DNA of 12,181 nt from an uncultured Mycoplasmatota bacterium. Its GTDB lineage: Bacteria > Bacillota_I > Bacilli_A > RF39 > UBA660. The stretch is from positions 1-12,181 of the forward strand of contig CANSDD010000050.1 in the NCBI GenBank assembly GCA_947645535.1, written 5' to 3'. Shown one piece after another: positions 1 to 5,808 of the stretch. The notes under the pieces were generated by a model. That model was not told the DNA's origin. It searched no databases and worked only from the letters and a program-made list of their open reading frames with translations. The position numbers and the translations under genes are program-made. How positions within the stretch are numbered: the stretch's first letter is position 1; the number at the start of each line of letters is the position of its first letter.

Positions 1-533
1 CTTACAATAGAATGAACAATTCTACGATCATAAGAATTCATTGGATCTAATTTTGCTGCTACTCTTGATTTCAAAACTTCACATGCAATATTTTTAATTT
101 CTCTTTCTAATCGTTTTTGCTTTTTTAATTTATAATCAGATGCATCTACATTGATTTTAATTCTTTTTCCAACTTGATTTGATACTGACTGTCTAAGTAA
201 CAATTGTAATGCATCTATATTTTTTCCTTCTTTTCCTATTAATATTGGACTATTATCTGTCACAATTCCTACATTGATAACACCATCTTCTTCACGTATT
301 TCAACATTTATTTCAATTCCCATCAAGTTGCCTATTGTTTGAAGATATTCTTTGATATATTTTTTTACATCTTCTTTTTTTATTGCTGTTATTTTATATT
401 TTTCACTTTTAAATATTTTTCCTTCTGACTCTAGTACTTCTTTATAGTAGAAATTTTCTAATGGAGCAATTGATTCTAATTTTTCATATGCTTTGCTTTT
501 TTCTTTTTCTTCTATTACTATCTTATTTAACAT
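1..533 (-). CDS. jag: Jag/KhpB RNA-binding protein (3' end cut by the window edge)
   Basis: Cytoplasmic RNA-binding protein of the Jag/KhpB (SpoIIIJ-associated) family, normally encoded next to yidC. I translated 177 residues from the ATG at 533. An N-terminal Jag-like segment (about 1-60) is followed by a KH domain with the GxxG loop GKEG at 100-103 (context ILIGKEGKNIDALQ). The start of an R3H domain follows, with R170 and H174 in the R-x3-H arrangement (SYDRRIVH). Full-length relatives are about 200-210 residues, so roughly 30 C-terminal residues lie outside the window. The start is set by an AGGAG about 8 bases upstream, inside the yidC 3' end, and the two genes overlap by 11 bases, which suggests translational coupling. 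The N-terminal segment lacks the usual SKGFLG-like motif of this family and looks divergent. Identification is firm from the KH-R3H order and gene context. Confidence 0.93.
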   Translation of the reverse strand, partial: MLNKIVIEEKEKSKAYEKLESIAPLENFYYKEVLESEGKIFKSEKYKITAIKKEDVKKYIKEYLQTIGNLMGIEINVEIREEDGVINVGIVTDNSPILIGKEGKNIDALQLLLRQSVSNQVGKRIKINVDASDYKLKKQKRLEREIKNIACEVLKSRVAAKLDPMNSYDRRIVHSIV

Positions 534-1455
534 TCATTTTTCTCCTTTTTACAAGTAAGTTTTGAACAATTGTAAATCCACTATTCACAATCCAATATAA
601 TCCTATTGCTGTTGAAATAGTTGTTGAACTAACTGTAATTACAATTGTCATAATTGTCATCATGCGTTTCATTTGTTTTGCTTGTTCGGCTCCCATACTA
701 GCTCCACTATTCAACTTAAAAGAATAATGTGTTACAAGTGCTACTAAGATAACAATAATTAAATAATATATTTTTCCATTTGATACTCCAGTAAATGGTA
801 TTGTTCCTAAATGCAACCCTAAAAAAGTTCCTTCAAAAATAAGTGGTAAACGATTTAAAGCTTCATAGAAAGCTAAAAAAAGTGGTAATTGTATAAAAGC
901 ATATAAACATCCTGCCATTGGATTAATTTGATATTTTTTATAAATAAGTAACATTTCTTGACTTTTTTGCATCATTGATTCTTGATCTTGACGATTTTTA
1001 TATTTCTTTTCTAATTTATCCAATTCTGGTTGCGCTAATTTAAGATTTTCAGATTGCATTGCTGACTTTCTTGTTAATGGATACATAATTAGACGAATAA
1101 GGAGTGTTATGAGAATGATTGCTAAACCATAATTTTTTACTAGCTTTCCTATTTGAATAATAACCCAAGCAAGAGGTTTTACAAATATAGTTGTCCAAAT
1201 TCCTTCATAACCACCAGATGCTGGTGTAAAATTTTGACATTTTGGTAATTTTTCTATTTCTACATTGTATTTATCGTATACCTCTAAAGTAGATGCTGAT
1301 TCAGGTTGACATAAAATATTCTTAGGCAAATTCTGCCCTGTAACTGGATTTTGAACTGTTTTTCCGTTATCATCCTTTAATAAAGTGGTACACCCTGTTG
1401 CTGATAATGTGATTGCACACAACATCATAATCAATACTATTTTCTTTTTCTTCAT
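523..1455 (-). CDS. yidC: Membrane protein insertase YidC (SpoIIIJ/Oxa1 family), lipoprotein form
   Basis: Inserts and folds membrane proteins, alone or with SecYEG. The 310-residue product has a lipoprotein signal peptide (KKKK, hydrophobic core, lipobox ending at Cys22) and an extracytoplasmic segment to about residue 85. The conserved membrane core follows: a first helix around 88-104, NYGLAIILITLLIRLIMYPL with the conserved groove arginine R121, the cytoplasmic hairpin (about 128-178), NPMAGCLYAFIQLPLFLAFYEAL (178-200), a helix at 228-246 and a last helix ending near QNLLVKRR. The basic tail is short. The stretch between Cys22 and the first core helix is some 40 residues longer than in B. 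subtilis SpoIIIJ and contains Cys49 and Cys73. A GGAGG lies about 7 bases before the ATG. The start overlaps the rnpA stop as ATGA. Confidence 0.96.
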   Translation of the reverse strand: MKKKKIVLIMMLCAITLSATGCTTLLKDDNGKTVQNPVTGQNLPKNILCQPESASTLEVYDKYNVEIEKLPKCQNFTPASGGYEGIWTTIFVKPLAWVIIQIGKLVKNYGLAIILITLLIRLIMYPLTRKSAMQSENLKLAQPELDKLEKKYKNRQDQESMMQKSQEMLLIYKKYQINPMAGCLYAFIQLPLFLAFYEALNRLPLIFEGTFLGLHLGTIPFTGVSNGKIYYLIIVILVALVTHYSFKLNSGASMGAEQAKQMKRMMTIMTIVITVSSTTISTAIGLYWIVNSGFTIVQNLLVKRRKMNVK

Positions 1456-1790
1456 TTTTTTTCCTCCAATATATGTAGTCTAGTCATTACTTCTTTTAAA
1501 TCTTCTTCCATTTCAGAAAATTTTTTTTCTGTAATTCCTTTCCTTACTATTATAATACAATTAAAGTTATTTTTATAGGGATATTTATCAATTATACTCT
1601 TTATTTGCCTTTTAATTCGATTTCTCGTAACAGCATTCCCTACTTTTTTCCCTACTGATATTCCAAAATGAGTGATTCCTTCTTCATGCTCTTCCTTATA
1701 TATAATATAATCCTTATATTTATATGGTTTTGCTTTTTCAATTATTCTACTAAAATCTAGATTCTTTCTTAATATATTTATTTTTTTCAT
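1452..1790 (-). CDS. rnpA: Ribonuclease P protein component
   Basis: Protein subunit of RNase P, which with the M1-type RNA removes 5' leaders from tRNA precursors. At 112 residues it has the normal family length. The hallmark RNR motif is present at residues 56-58 within GNAVTRNRIKRQIK (51-64), preceded by the beta-strand FGISVGKKV; the LRKNLDFSRII start is also typical. The start is supported by AGAGGAG about 9 bases upstream. A nearer ATG at 1797 is out of frame. It ends with TGA overlapping the yidC ATG, so the two are probably translated together. It lies 68 bases downstream of rpmH, separated by a terminator-like hairpin that may lower its expression relative to L34. Confidence 0.96.
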   Translation of the reverse strand: MKKINILRKNLDFSRIIEKAKPYKYKDYIIYKEEHEEGITHFGISVGKKVGNAVTRNRIKRQIKSIIDKYPYKNNFNCIIIVRKGITEKKFSEMEEDLKEVMTRLHILEEKK

Positions 1791-1821
1791 GTGCCATATC
1801 TCCTCTACCCTATATATAAGA

Positions 1822-1854
1822 TAAACAAAACATCACTGAACATATCAGTGATGT
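1822..1854 (-). terminator. Terminator-like hairpin between rpmH and rnpA
   Basis: On the minus strand a perfect 10-bp stem (ACATCACTGA at 1830-1839 pairing with 1845-1854) closes a 5-base loop and is followed by TTTGTTTA. It sits 5 bases past the rpmH stop. Because rnpA and yidC follow with no clear promoter between, it is more likely a partial terminator or a 3'-end stabiliser setting the L34 to RnpA ratio than a full stop. The U-tract is interrupted by G, which fits incomplete termination. Confidence 0.7.
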
Positions 1855-1858
1855 AGGT

Positions 1859-1981
1859 TTAATGAGCTAATACTTTACGTCCTTTTCTTCTACGATTATT
1901 TATCATCTTTGTTTTCATACGTGCTAAAAAGCCCATTTTTTTACTTCTTCTTCTATTATTTGGTTGATAAGTTCTTTTCAT
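1859..1981 (-). CDS. rpmH: 50S ribosomal protein L34, short form
   Basis: Small basic protein of the large ribosomal subunit. I translated it by hand: 40 residues, starting MKRTYQPNNRRR, then MGFLARMKTK, and ending NNRRRKGRKVLAH. The MKRTxQPN start and the RRRKGRKVL end are diagnostic. Most bacterial L34 proteins have 44-46 residues. Here the segment between MKTK and the arginine cluster is about four residues shorter (MIN where NGRKVLA-like sequence is usual), with no frameshift. The start has an excellent AGGAGGTGTG site about 6 bases upstream. It is driven by the consensus promoter at 2024-2052 and heads the rpmH-rnpA-yidC-jag operon. Confidence 0.96.
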   Translation of the reverse strand: MKRTYQPNNRRRSKKMGFLARMKTKMINNRRRKGRKVLAH

Positions 1982-2023
1982 ATCTTCACACCTCCTGAAC
2001 TTTAAAATTTGGTTGCTCTTAAC

Positions 2024-2052
2024 ATTATATATATAAAACCATTATTTGTCAA
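2024..2052 (-). promoter_or_regulatory. Consensus sigma-A promoter of rpmH
   Basis: On the minus strand TTGACA (2047-2052), a 17-bp spacer (2030-2046) and TATAAT (2024-2029) match the vegetative consensus at all twelve positions. The rpmH ATG lies about 43 bases past the -10 box. The -35 hexamer falls within the last codons of the upstream 201-residue gene, so that protein's Phe-Asp-Lys end and the promoter share DNA. Confidence 0.9.
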
Positions 2053-2647
2053 ACTTTTTAATAGGATAAGTACCAATTCTTTTTTGGAAAGCTTGTTCTA
2101 ATTCTTCTATATATTGATACTCTACTATTTCTGTATTTTGCATTTTTGTGGATAATTGGTTCAAATAAGATAATGCGCATTCTTTTAAAGATTCATATCC
2201 TGTATTTAATACAGTTGCGGTAGTTTTACCTACTTTAGTAGTTTGGCTTATTTTAGAAATAATTCTTTCATATTCTTTCTTTAAAACTACTAATAATACA
2301 AATTCCCCTACTCCAAATATAATAAATCCCAAAAATCCAAGTAGCAATAAAAATGGAATCGCACAGCCTACTCCAAAATGGATTATTGCGTATTTCATTT
2401 TATATTTTTGCATTTCAGGGTTTATTTTTCCTTGTCCTTTTGAAACCAATGTTTCTTTGTTATCTTCATTACGATAATATTCCACATCATATCTTCGCAA
2501 AAAATAAGAAATTCTTTTTAATAGCTCTACACTACTCTCATACTCATATGTATATGATTCTTCTTTTGTTTTTACAACTAATGAATTATGAAAAATATGA
2601 AAACCAGTAATCTCTTCTAGTTCTATATCATCTAATTGCCTCTTCAT
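2042..2647 (-). CDS. Unrecognised membrane protein beside oriC
   Basis: A 201-residue protein I do not recognise. Residues 1-85 are polar and probably cytoplasmic, with aromatic-rich beta-like stretches (SYTYEYESS; YDVEYYRNE). Residues 86-122 are strongly hydrophobic and could form two closely packed membrane helices (AIIHFGVGCAIPFLLLLGF and IIFGVGEFVLLVVL). Residues 123-201 are charged and probably helical. There is no signal peptide and no catalytic motif I can name. It has its own near-consensus promoter 19 bases upstream, and a GGTGAT/GAGG element just before the ATG supports the start. The gene lies between rpmH and the DnaA boxes, where I would normally expect no gene, and has no terminator before rpmH. 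A real gene is supported by length, promoter, composition and co-orientation with the operon. The function is unknown. Confidence 0.8.
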   Translation of the reverse strand: MKRQLDDIELEEITGFHIFHNSLVVKTKEESYTYEYESSVELLKRISYFLRRYDVEYYRNEDNKETLVSKGQGKINPEMQKYKMKYAIIHFGVGCAIPFLLLLGFLGFIIFGVGEFVLLVVLKKEYERIISKISQTTKVGKTTATVLNTGYESLKECALSYLNQLSTKMQNTEIVEYQYIEELEQAFQKRIGTYPIKKFDK

Positions 2648-2665
2648 TCCTCATCACCGCTATGT

Positions 2666-2694
2666 ATTATAGTAAAACTCACATATAAAGTCAA
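2666..2694 (-). promoter_or_regulatory. Near-consensus promoter of the membrane protein gene
   Basis: On the minus strand TTGACT (2689-2694), a 17-bp spacer and TATAAT (2666-2671) lie ahead of the ATG at 2647. Eleven of twelve consensus positions match. The predicted transcript leader is only about 12 bases. The promoter abuts the origin, the nearest DnaA-like box (2715-2723) being about 20 bases upstream. Confidence 0.82.
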
Positions 2695-2807
2695 TCAATA
2701 TGTTAAATTTTCTTTTTTCCACCTATTTATTCGATTATTTCCCAAACTTTGCATTTTTATCCACAGTTTTTTGCACTCATTTTCCATTGAATTTACTGTA
2801 AATCTAC

Positions 2808-2834
2808 ACTTTTCCACATTGGTTGTGGAAAAGT
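2808..2834. repeat. Inverted DnaA-box pair 1
   Basis: ACTTTTCCACA (2808-2818) and its exact inverse complement (2824-2834) are separated by 5 bases. The 11-bp arms each contain one TTTTCCACA box, so two DnaA molecules would face each other. Confidence 0.85.
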
Positions 2835-2856
2835 TTTACACTTGGGAAATAATATG

Positions 2857-2886
2857 TTGACATTTTTTCCACATATTCTGTGTAAA
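2857..2886 (+). promoter_or_regulatory. Candidate dnaA promoter overlapping DnaA boxes
   Basis: A perfect -35 TTGACA (2857-2862) is followed after 18 bases by a weak -10 TGTAAA (2881-2886). DnaA-box pair 2 fills the spacer and -10 region, as expected for repression by DnaA. The leader would be about 150 bases. An alternative closer to the gene is TTGCTT (2979-2984) with TATTGT (3001-3006), which is weaker. I cannot choose firmly between them. Confidence 0.42.
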
Positions 2887-2887
2887 A
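2865..2887. repeat. Inverted DnaA-box pair 2
   Basis: TTTTCCACA (2865-2873) and, on the other strand, TTTTACACA (2879-2887) are again 5 bases apart. The geometry is the same as pair 1. This pair lies just downstream of the TTGACA at 2857-2862 and overlaps the candidate -10 box of dnaA. Confidence 0.8.
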
Positions 2888-3045
2888 GTTTGGGAAATAT
2901 TTATTTTACAATAACAAGAGTAGGGGAGAACTAAGTGGAAAACTCGTTTTGCTTCTTTTTTTCCACTTTTTCTTGTTTTTGCTTTTATTTCCCATAAAAA
3001 TATTGTAAAATATGGTTGTAATTAAACAGGACTGGGGGTGCATTC

Positions 3046-4401
3046 ATGGACTTGGATACCATATGGAACATGTTTCTAGAAAAAATAAAAGAGAGTTTAT
3101 CTCCAATGTTATATGAAACATGGTTTGCTGAAACAAAACTTCTAGATTTAAAAGGGAATAGTGCAAAAGTATTGGTTCCAATGCCTGTGCACAAAAAACA
3201 TTTAAAGGAAAACTATAATGATTTAGTAGAAGAAATATTTACTGAAATAATTGGTTCTACATTTAATTTTGAATATTTAATTGAAGAAGATTTAGTAAAT
3301 AATGTAGAAATACAATCAAATAATGTTTTATCAGCTGAAAATGATCCAACATTTGAATCAAATTTAGACCCCAGATATACATTTGAAAATTTTATAGTAG
3401 GGGAGAGTAATAAATTTGCAAAAGCTACTTCTATTGCTGTTGCTGAACAGCCAGGTTTTATGTATAATCCTCTATTTATATATGGTAGTAGCGGATTAGG
3501 TAAAACTCATCTAATGCATGCTATTGGTAATTATATATATAAGACAACACATAAGAAAGTATTATATGTAACAAGTGAAAAATTTGTAGATGATTTTTTA
3601 AATATATATAGAAAAAATAACGACAATACAAATTTTGATACTGTAGAAAAATTTAAACGAAAATATCGTGATATTGATGTACTTATGATAGATGACATTC
3701 AATATTTGGAAATTGCAAATAAAACTCAGCAAGAATTTTTTAACACATTTAATGAACTGCATTGTAACAACAAACAAATTGTCATATCGTCAGATCGTTC
3801 TCCAGATGATTTAAAAAAATTAGAGGAACGACTTCGAACACGATTTAATTGGGGGTTAACAATTGATATCTTGCCCCCTGATTTCAAACTTCGAATGGAT
3901 ATTATTGATAAAAAAATAGAAGGACATGATATGGTTAAACCTTTACCACAAGATGTCAAAGAATATATTGCCAGTAATTGTACTTCAGACATTCGTAAAT
4001 TAGAAGGAGCAATCACTAGAATTTTTGCTTATTCAGCAACTATGAATGGAGCGGATATTACTTTGGATTTTGCAATTGATGCATTAAAAGATTTTTTTGT
4101 AAAAAGTATCATTTCAAAAAATAAAATAGAACAAGTTTTACAGCTTGTAGCTAGTAACTATAATGTAACAGTAGAAGAAATCAAAAGTAAAAAGAGGGTA
4201 TCTAAAATTGCAGTACCAAGACAAATAGCTATGTATATTTGCAGAACAGTATTAGAAGAATCACTACCTAAAATAGGAAGTGTATTTGGTGGAAAAGATC
4301 ATACAACTGTTATGTATTCAGTTGACAAAATTAAGGCAGAAATAAAAAATGATGCTAATCTTGAAAAAGAGATAAATAAGATTATAAGTCAAATAAAATA
4401 A
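3046..4401 (+). CDS. dnaA: Chromosomal replication initiator DnaA
   Basis: Binds DnaA boxes in oriC, forms an ATP-dependent oligomer, unwinds the origin and recruits helicase; it is also a transcription factor. The 451-residue length is normal. Domain I (about 1-80) carries the family WNMFLEKI and YETWF features, and a short linker follows. The AAA+ domain has Walker A GSSGLGKT (147-154), Walker B DVLMIDD (211-217), sensor 1 near ISSD (247-250), the arginine-finger segment RLRTRF (262-267) and sensor 2 SDIRKLEG (314-321). Domain IV holds the DNA-binding signature LPKIGSVFGGKDHTTV (407-422), with Lys where Arg is commoner (FGGRDHTTV). The box VII area reads YLEIANKTQQEFF instead of the usual FLxGKxxTQEEFF. 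GGGGGTG ends 5 bases before the ATG. dnaA is flanked by its own binding sites on both sides. Confidence 0.98.
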   Translation: MDLDTIWNMFLEKIKESLSPMLYETWFAETKLLDLKGNSAKVLVPMPVHKKHLKENYNDLVEEIFTEIIGSTFNFEYLIEEDLVNNVEIQSNNVLSAENDPTFESNLDPRYTFENFIVGESNKFAKATSIAVAEQPGFMYNPLFIYGSSGLGKTHLMHAIGNYIYKTTHKKVLYVTSEKFVDDFLNIYRKNNDNTNFDTVEKFKRKYRDIDVLMIDDIQYLEIANKTQQEFFNTFNELHCNNKQIVISSDRSPDDLKKLEERLRTRFNWGLTIDILPPDFKLRMDIIDKKIEGHDMVKPLPQDVKEYIASNCTSDIRKLEGAITRIFAYSATMNGADITLDFAIDALKDFFVKSIISKNKIEQVLQLVASNYNVTVEEIKSKKRVSKIAVPRQIAMYICRTVLEESLPKIGSVFGGKDHTTVMYSVDKIKAEIKNDANLEKEINKIISQIK

Positions 4402-4415
4402 CAAGCTATGTAGAC

Positions 4416-4431
4416 AATGTAAATTTACATT
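4416..4431. repeat. 16-bp perfect palindrome after dnaA
   Basis: AATGTAAATTTACATT is its own reverse complement. It lies 15 bases past the dnaA stop, and its right arm contains the candidate -35 box of dnaN. It could be an operator, but in DNA this AT-rich a palindrome of this length may also arise by chance. Confidence 0.6.
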
Positions 4432-4452
4432 CATAAGTTTCCACAGTATATA
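4424..4452 (+). promoter_or_regulatory. Candidate dnaN promoter
   Basis: TTTACA (4424-4429), a 17-bp spacer and TATATA (4447-4452) form a plausible sigma-A promoter. The spacer holds the DnaA-like box GTTTCCACA (4437-4445), and the -35 lies in the 16-bp palindrome. The dnaN leader would be about 135 bases and would include the downstream DnaA boxes and AT repeats. No terminator is visible after dnaA, so dnaA-dnaN read-through is also likely. Confidence 0.4.
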
Positions 4453-4533
4453 TTTTTACTTTAAGTATTTATATATAAAAGATTGTCTTTTTTTCCACAT
4501 TTTCCACAATAATAATAAGAATAATAAAATATT
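4437..4533 (+). other. oriC: oriC, right half: tandem DnaA boxes followed by DnaA-trio-like triplets
   Basis: Box GTTTCCACA (4437-4445, one mismatch) is followed by two perfect TTTTCCACA boxes that abut with no gap (4491-4499 and 4500-4508), all in the same orientation. One base later come triplets TAA-TAA-TAA-GAA-TAA-TAA (4510-4527), which read 3' to 5' as AAT-type units. DnaA-trios have the consensus 3'-[G/A]A[T/A]-5', so five of six fit. In B. subtilis the unwinding system lies in this same dnaA-dnaN interval, with boxes leading into trios. The position and order here match that architecture, but unwinding itself is inferred. Confidence 0.75.
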
Positions 4534-4574
4534 AAATAATAAAATATTAAATAATAAAATATTAAATAATAAAA
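4521..4574. repeat. 15-bp AT-only tandem repeat, likely duplex unwinding element
   Basis: The unit ataataaaatattaa is repeated exactly at 4521-4535, 4536-4550 and 4551-4565, with a partial fourth copy to 4574. It contains no G or C. It begins inside the triplet run after the tandem DnaA boxes and ends just before the dnaN ribosome binding site. Such DNA melts easily, which fits a DUE. Confidence 0.8.
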
Positions 4575-4592
4575 AGAAAGAAGGATTTTAAT

Positions 4593-5714
4593 ATGAAATT
4601 GATGATTAAACAAAATATATTATTAAAACATTTAAATTATGTTATAAAGGGGATATCTAGTAAAAACCTTATTCCCATTTTAAACTGTATAAAATTTGAA
4701 TTAACCTCAGAAGGTCTATATTTAATGAGTACAGATAATGAAATCGCGATTAAAACTTTCATTGATAAAAAAGATATAGAAAATATAGAAATAACAGGTG
4801 ATATTGTTGTTTCTGGAAAATATATATATGAAATAGTAAGAAAATTACCTAATGACATCATAAATATTGAAGAAGTAATGGATTCTAAAATATATATTAC
4901 AACAACTAATTCTTCATTTACATTAAATTGTAATAATGCTTCAGAGTTTCCAGATCTAGAATTAGAAGATAATAAAACTCCTATTACTATTGCAAAAAAA
5001 TTATTTAAAACAATTATCAACCAAACAGCATTTGCCACATCGACACAAGAATCTAGACCAGTTTTAACAGGAATTAATTTTAAAATAGATGGTAACATAT
5101 TAGAATGTACCGCAACTGATTCTTATCGTTTAGCTAAGAAAAAAATTGAATTATCAACAATATTAACAGAAAACATTAATATAATAGTACCAACAAAAAA
5201 CTTAAACGAACTTATTAAATTATTTGATGAAGAAGAACAAGATATAGAATTACATATTTTTAATAATAAAATTATTTTTAAATTTGATTCTATTATAATG
5301 ATGTCTAGACTAATCAATGGAACTTATCCAGATACATCAAAACTAATACCAATAGATTTTACAATGGATTTTAAAGTAAATTTGTCTGCTTTATATAATT
5401 CTATTGATAGAGCCTCTTTATTGACAAACGAAGCTGATAAAAATACAATAAAATTAAGTACGAAAGATTGCATTGCTACGATATCATCAAATATTCCCGA
5501 AATAGGAAATGTAGAAGATAAGGTAGAAATTATAAATACTAGCGACGAAGAAATCAATATCGCATTTAGTTCTAAATATATGATGGATGCATTAAAAGCA
5601 TTTGATGCAGAGGATGTTCAGTTATTATTTAATGGTGATGTGAAGCCAATAATCATAAAAAATATCGATATAGATGATTTAATTCAATTGATCTTACCAA
5701 TCAGAACATATTAG
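4593..5714 (+). CDS. dnaN: DNA polymerase III beta subunit (sliding clamp)
   Basis: Ring-shaped processivity clamp that tethers the replicative polymerase and many repair proteins to DNA. The 373-residue product has the family length and three repeated clamp domains of about 120 residues each. Recognisable marks are the start MKLMIKQNILLKHLNYVIKG, the IPILNCIKFE strand, ATDSYRLAKKK near the centre of domain 2, and the C-terminal LILPIRTY, which belongs to the hydrophobic peptide-binding pocket. AAGGA lies 7 bases before the ATG at 4593. The internal ATG at codon 4 is less likely, because MKxxI is the usual family start. A terminator begins directly after the stop, separating it from comK. Confidence 0.98.
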   Translation: MKLMIKQNILLKHLNYVIKGISSKNLIPILNCIKFELTSEGLYLMSTDNEIAIKTFIDKKDIENIEITGDIVVSGKYIYEIVRKLPNDIINIEEVMDSKIYITTTNSSFTLNCNNASEFPDLELEDNKTPITIAKKLFKTIINQTAFATSTQESRPVLTGINFKIDGNILECTATDSYRLAKKKIELSTILTENINIIVPTKNLNELIKLFDEEEQDIELHIFNNKIIFKFDSIIMMSRLINGTYPDTSKLIPIDFTMDFKVNLSALYNSIDRASLLTNEADKNTIKLSTKDCIATISSNIPEIGNVEDKVEIINTSDEEINIAFSSKYMMDALKAFDAEDVQLLFNGDVKPIIIKNIDIDDLIQLILPIRTY

Positions 5715-5742
5715 AAAAAGATAATATTTGTCTTTTTTTTTT
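5715..5742 (+). terminator. Intrinsic terminator after dnaN
   Basis: AAAAAGA (5715-5721) pairs with TCTTTTT (5731-5737). A T-G wobble and an A-T pair extend the stem to 9 bp around a 5-base loop, and the T-run continues to 5742. It starts at the base after the dnaN stop. The stem is AT-rich and therefore modest in strength. Confidence 0.65.
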
Positions 5743-5768
5743 AGCTTTTTTTATATTTTGTATCTTTT

Positions 5769-5796
5769 TTGACATTTTTTTTGAAAAAAATAGTAT
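5769..5796 (+). promoter_or_regulatory. Candidate comK promoter
   Basis: A perfect TTGACA (5769-5774) is followed after 16 bases by TAGTAT (5791-5796), with a T-tract and A-tract in the spacer. The start of transcription would be near 5803, just ahead of the leader hairpin. No canonical ComK box (AAAA-N5-TTTT) is visible in 5715-5850, so classical autoactivation is not evident. Confidence 0.6.
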
Positions 5797-5808
5797 ATAA
5801 GAGAGGTC

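Larger units (their letters stand above)
2715..2967. other. oriC: oriC, left half: DnaA-box cluster upstream of dnaA
   Basis: This is the 398-base gene-free stretch 2648-3045. DnaA boxes (consensus TTWTNCACA) are TTATCCACA at 2757-2765 (+, perfect), TTTTCCACA at 2810-2818 (+), 2824-2832 (-) and 2865-2873 (+), and TTTTACACA at 2879-2887 (-). One-mismatch boxes are at 2715-2723 (+), 2769-2777 (+), 2834-2842 (+), 2934-2942 (-) and 2959-2967 (+). The cluster corresponds to the upstream subregion of the bipartite Bacillus-type origin. It also carries the dnaA promoter, so DnaA probably autoregulates here. Four copies of ATTTCCCA are interleaved (2737-2744, 2843-2850, 2891-2898, 2987-2994) and are not DnaA boxes. 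Identification follows from box density and the flanking dnaA gene. Confidence 0.92.

Noticed and set aside
2353..2610. Plus-strand 85-codon open frame
   Set aside because: It lies antisense to the 201-residue membrane protein gene, which has a better start, promoter and composition.
2636..2860. Plus-strand 74-codon open frame in the origin
   Set aside because: It runs through the DnaA boxes, has no ribosome binding site and a composition (Phe, Ser, His, Leu runs) typical of non-coding AT-rich DNA.
2737..2994. Noc binding sites
   Set aside because: Only half-sites (ATTTCCC) are present, never the full ATTTCCCGGGAAAT palindrome, so a Noc site is not supported.
4448..4476. Imperfect AT palindrome between the dnaN -10 and the tandem DnaA boxes
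   Set aside because: Eleven of fourteen positions pair, but the sequence is almost all A and T, so this is weak evidence for a structure.
3726..5557. Several minus-strand open frames inside dnaA and dnaN
   Set aside because: They are antisense shadows of conserved genes with no ribosome binding sites.
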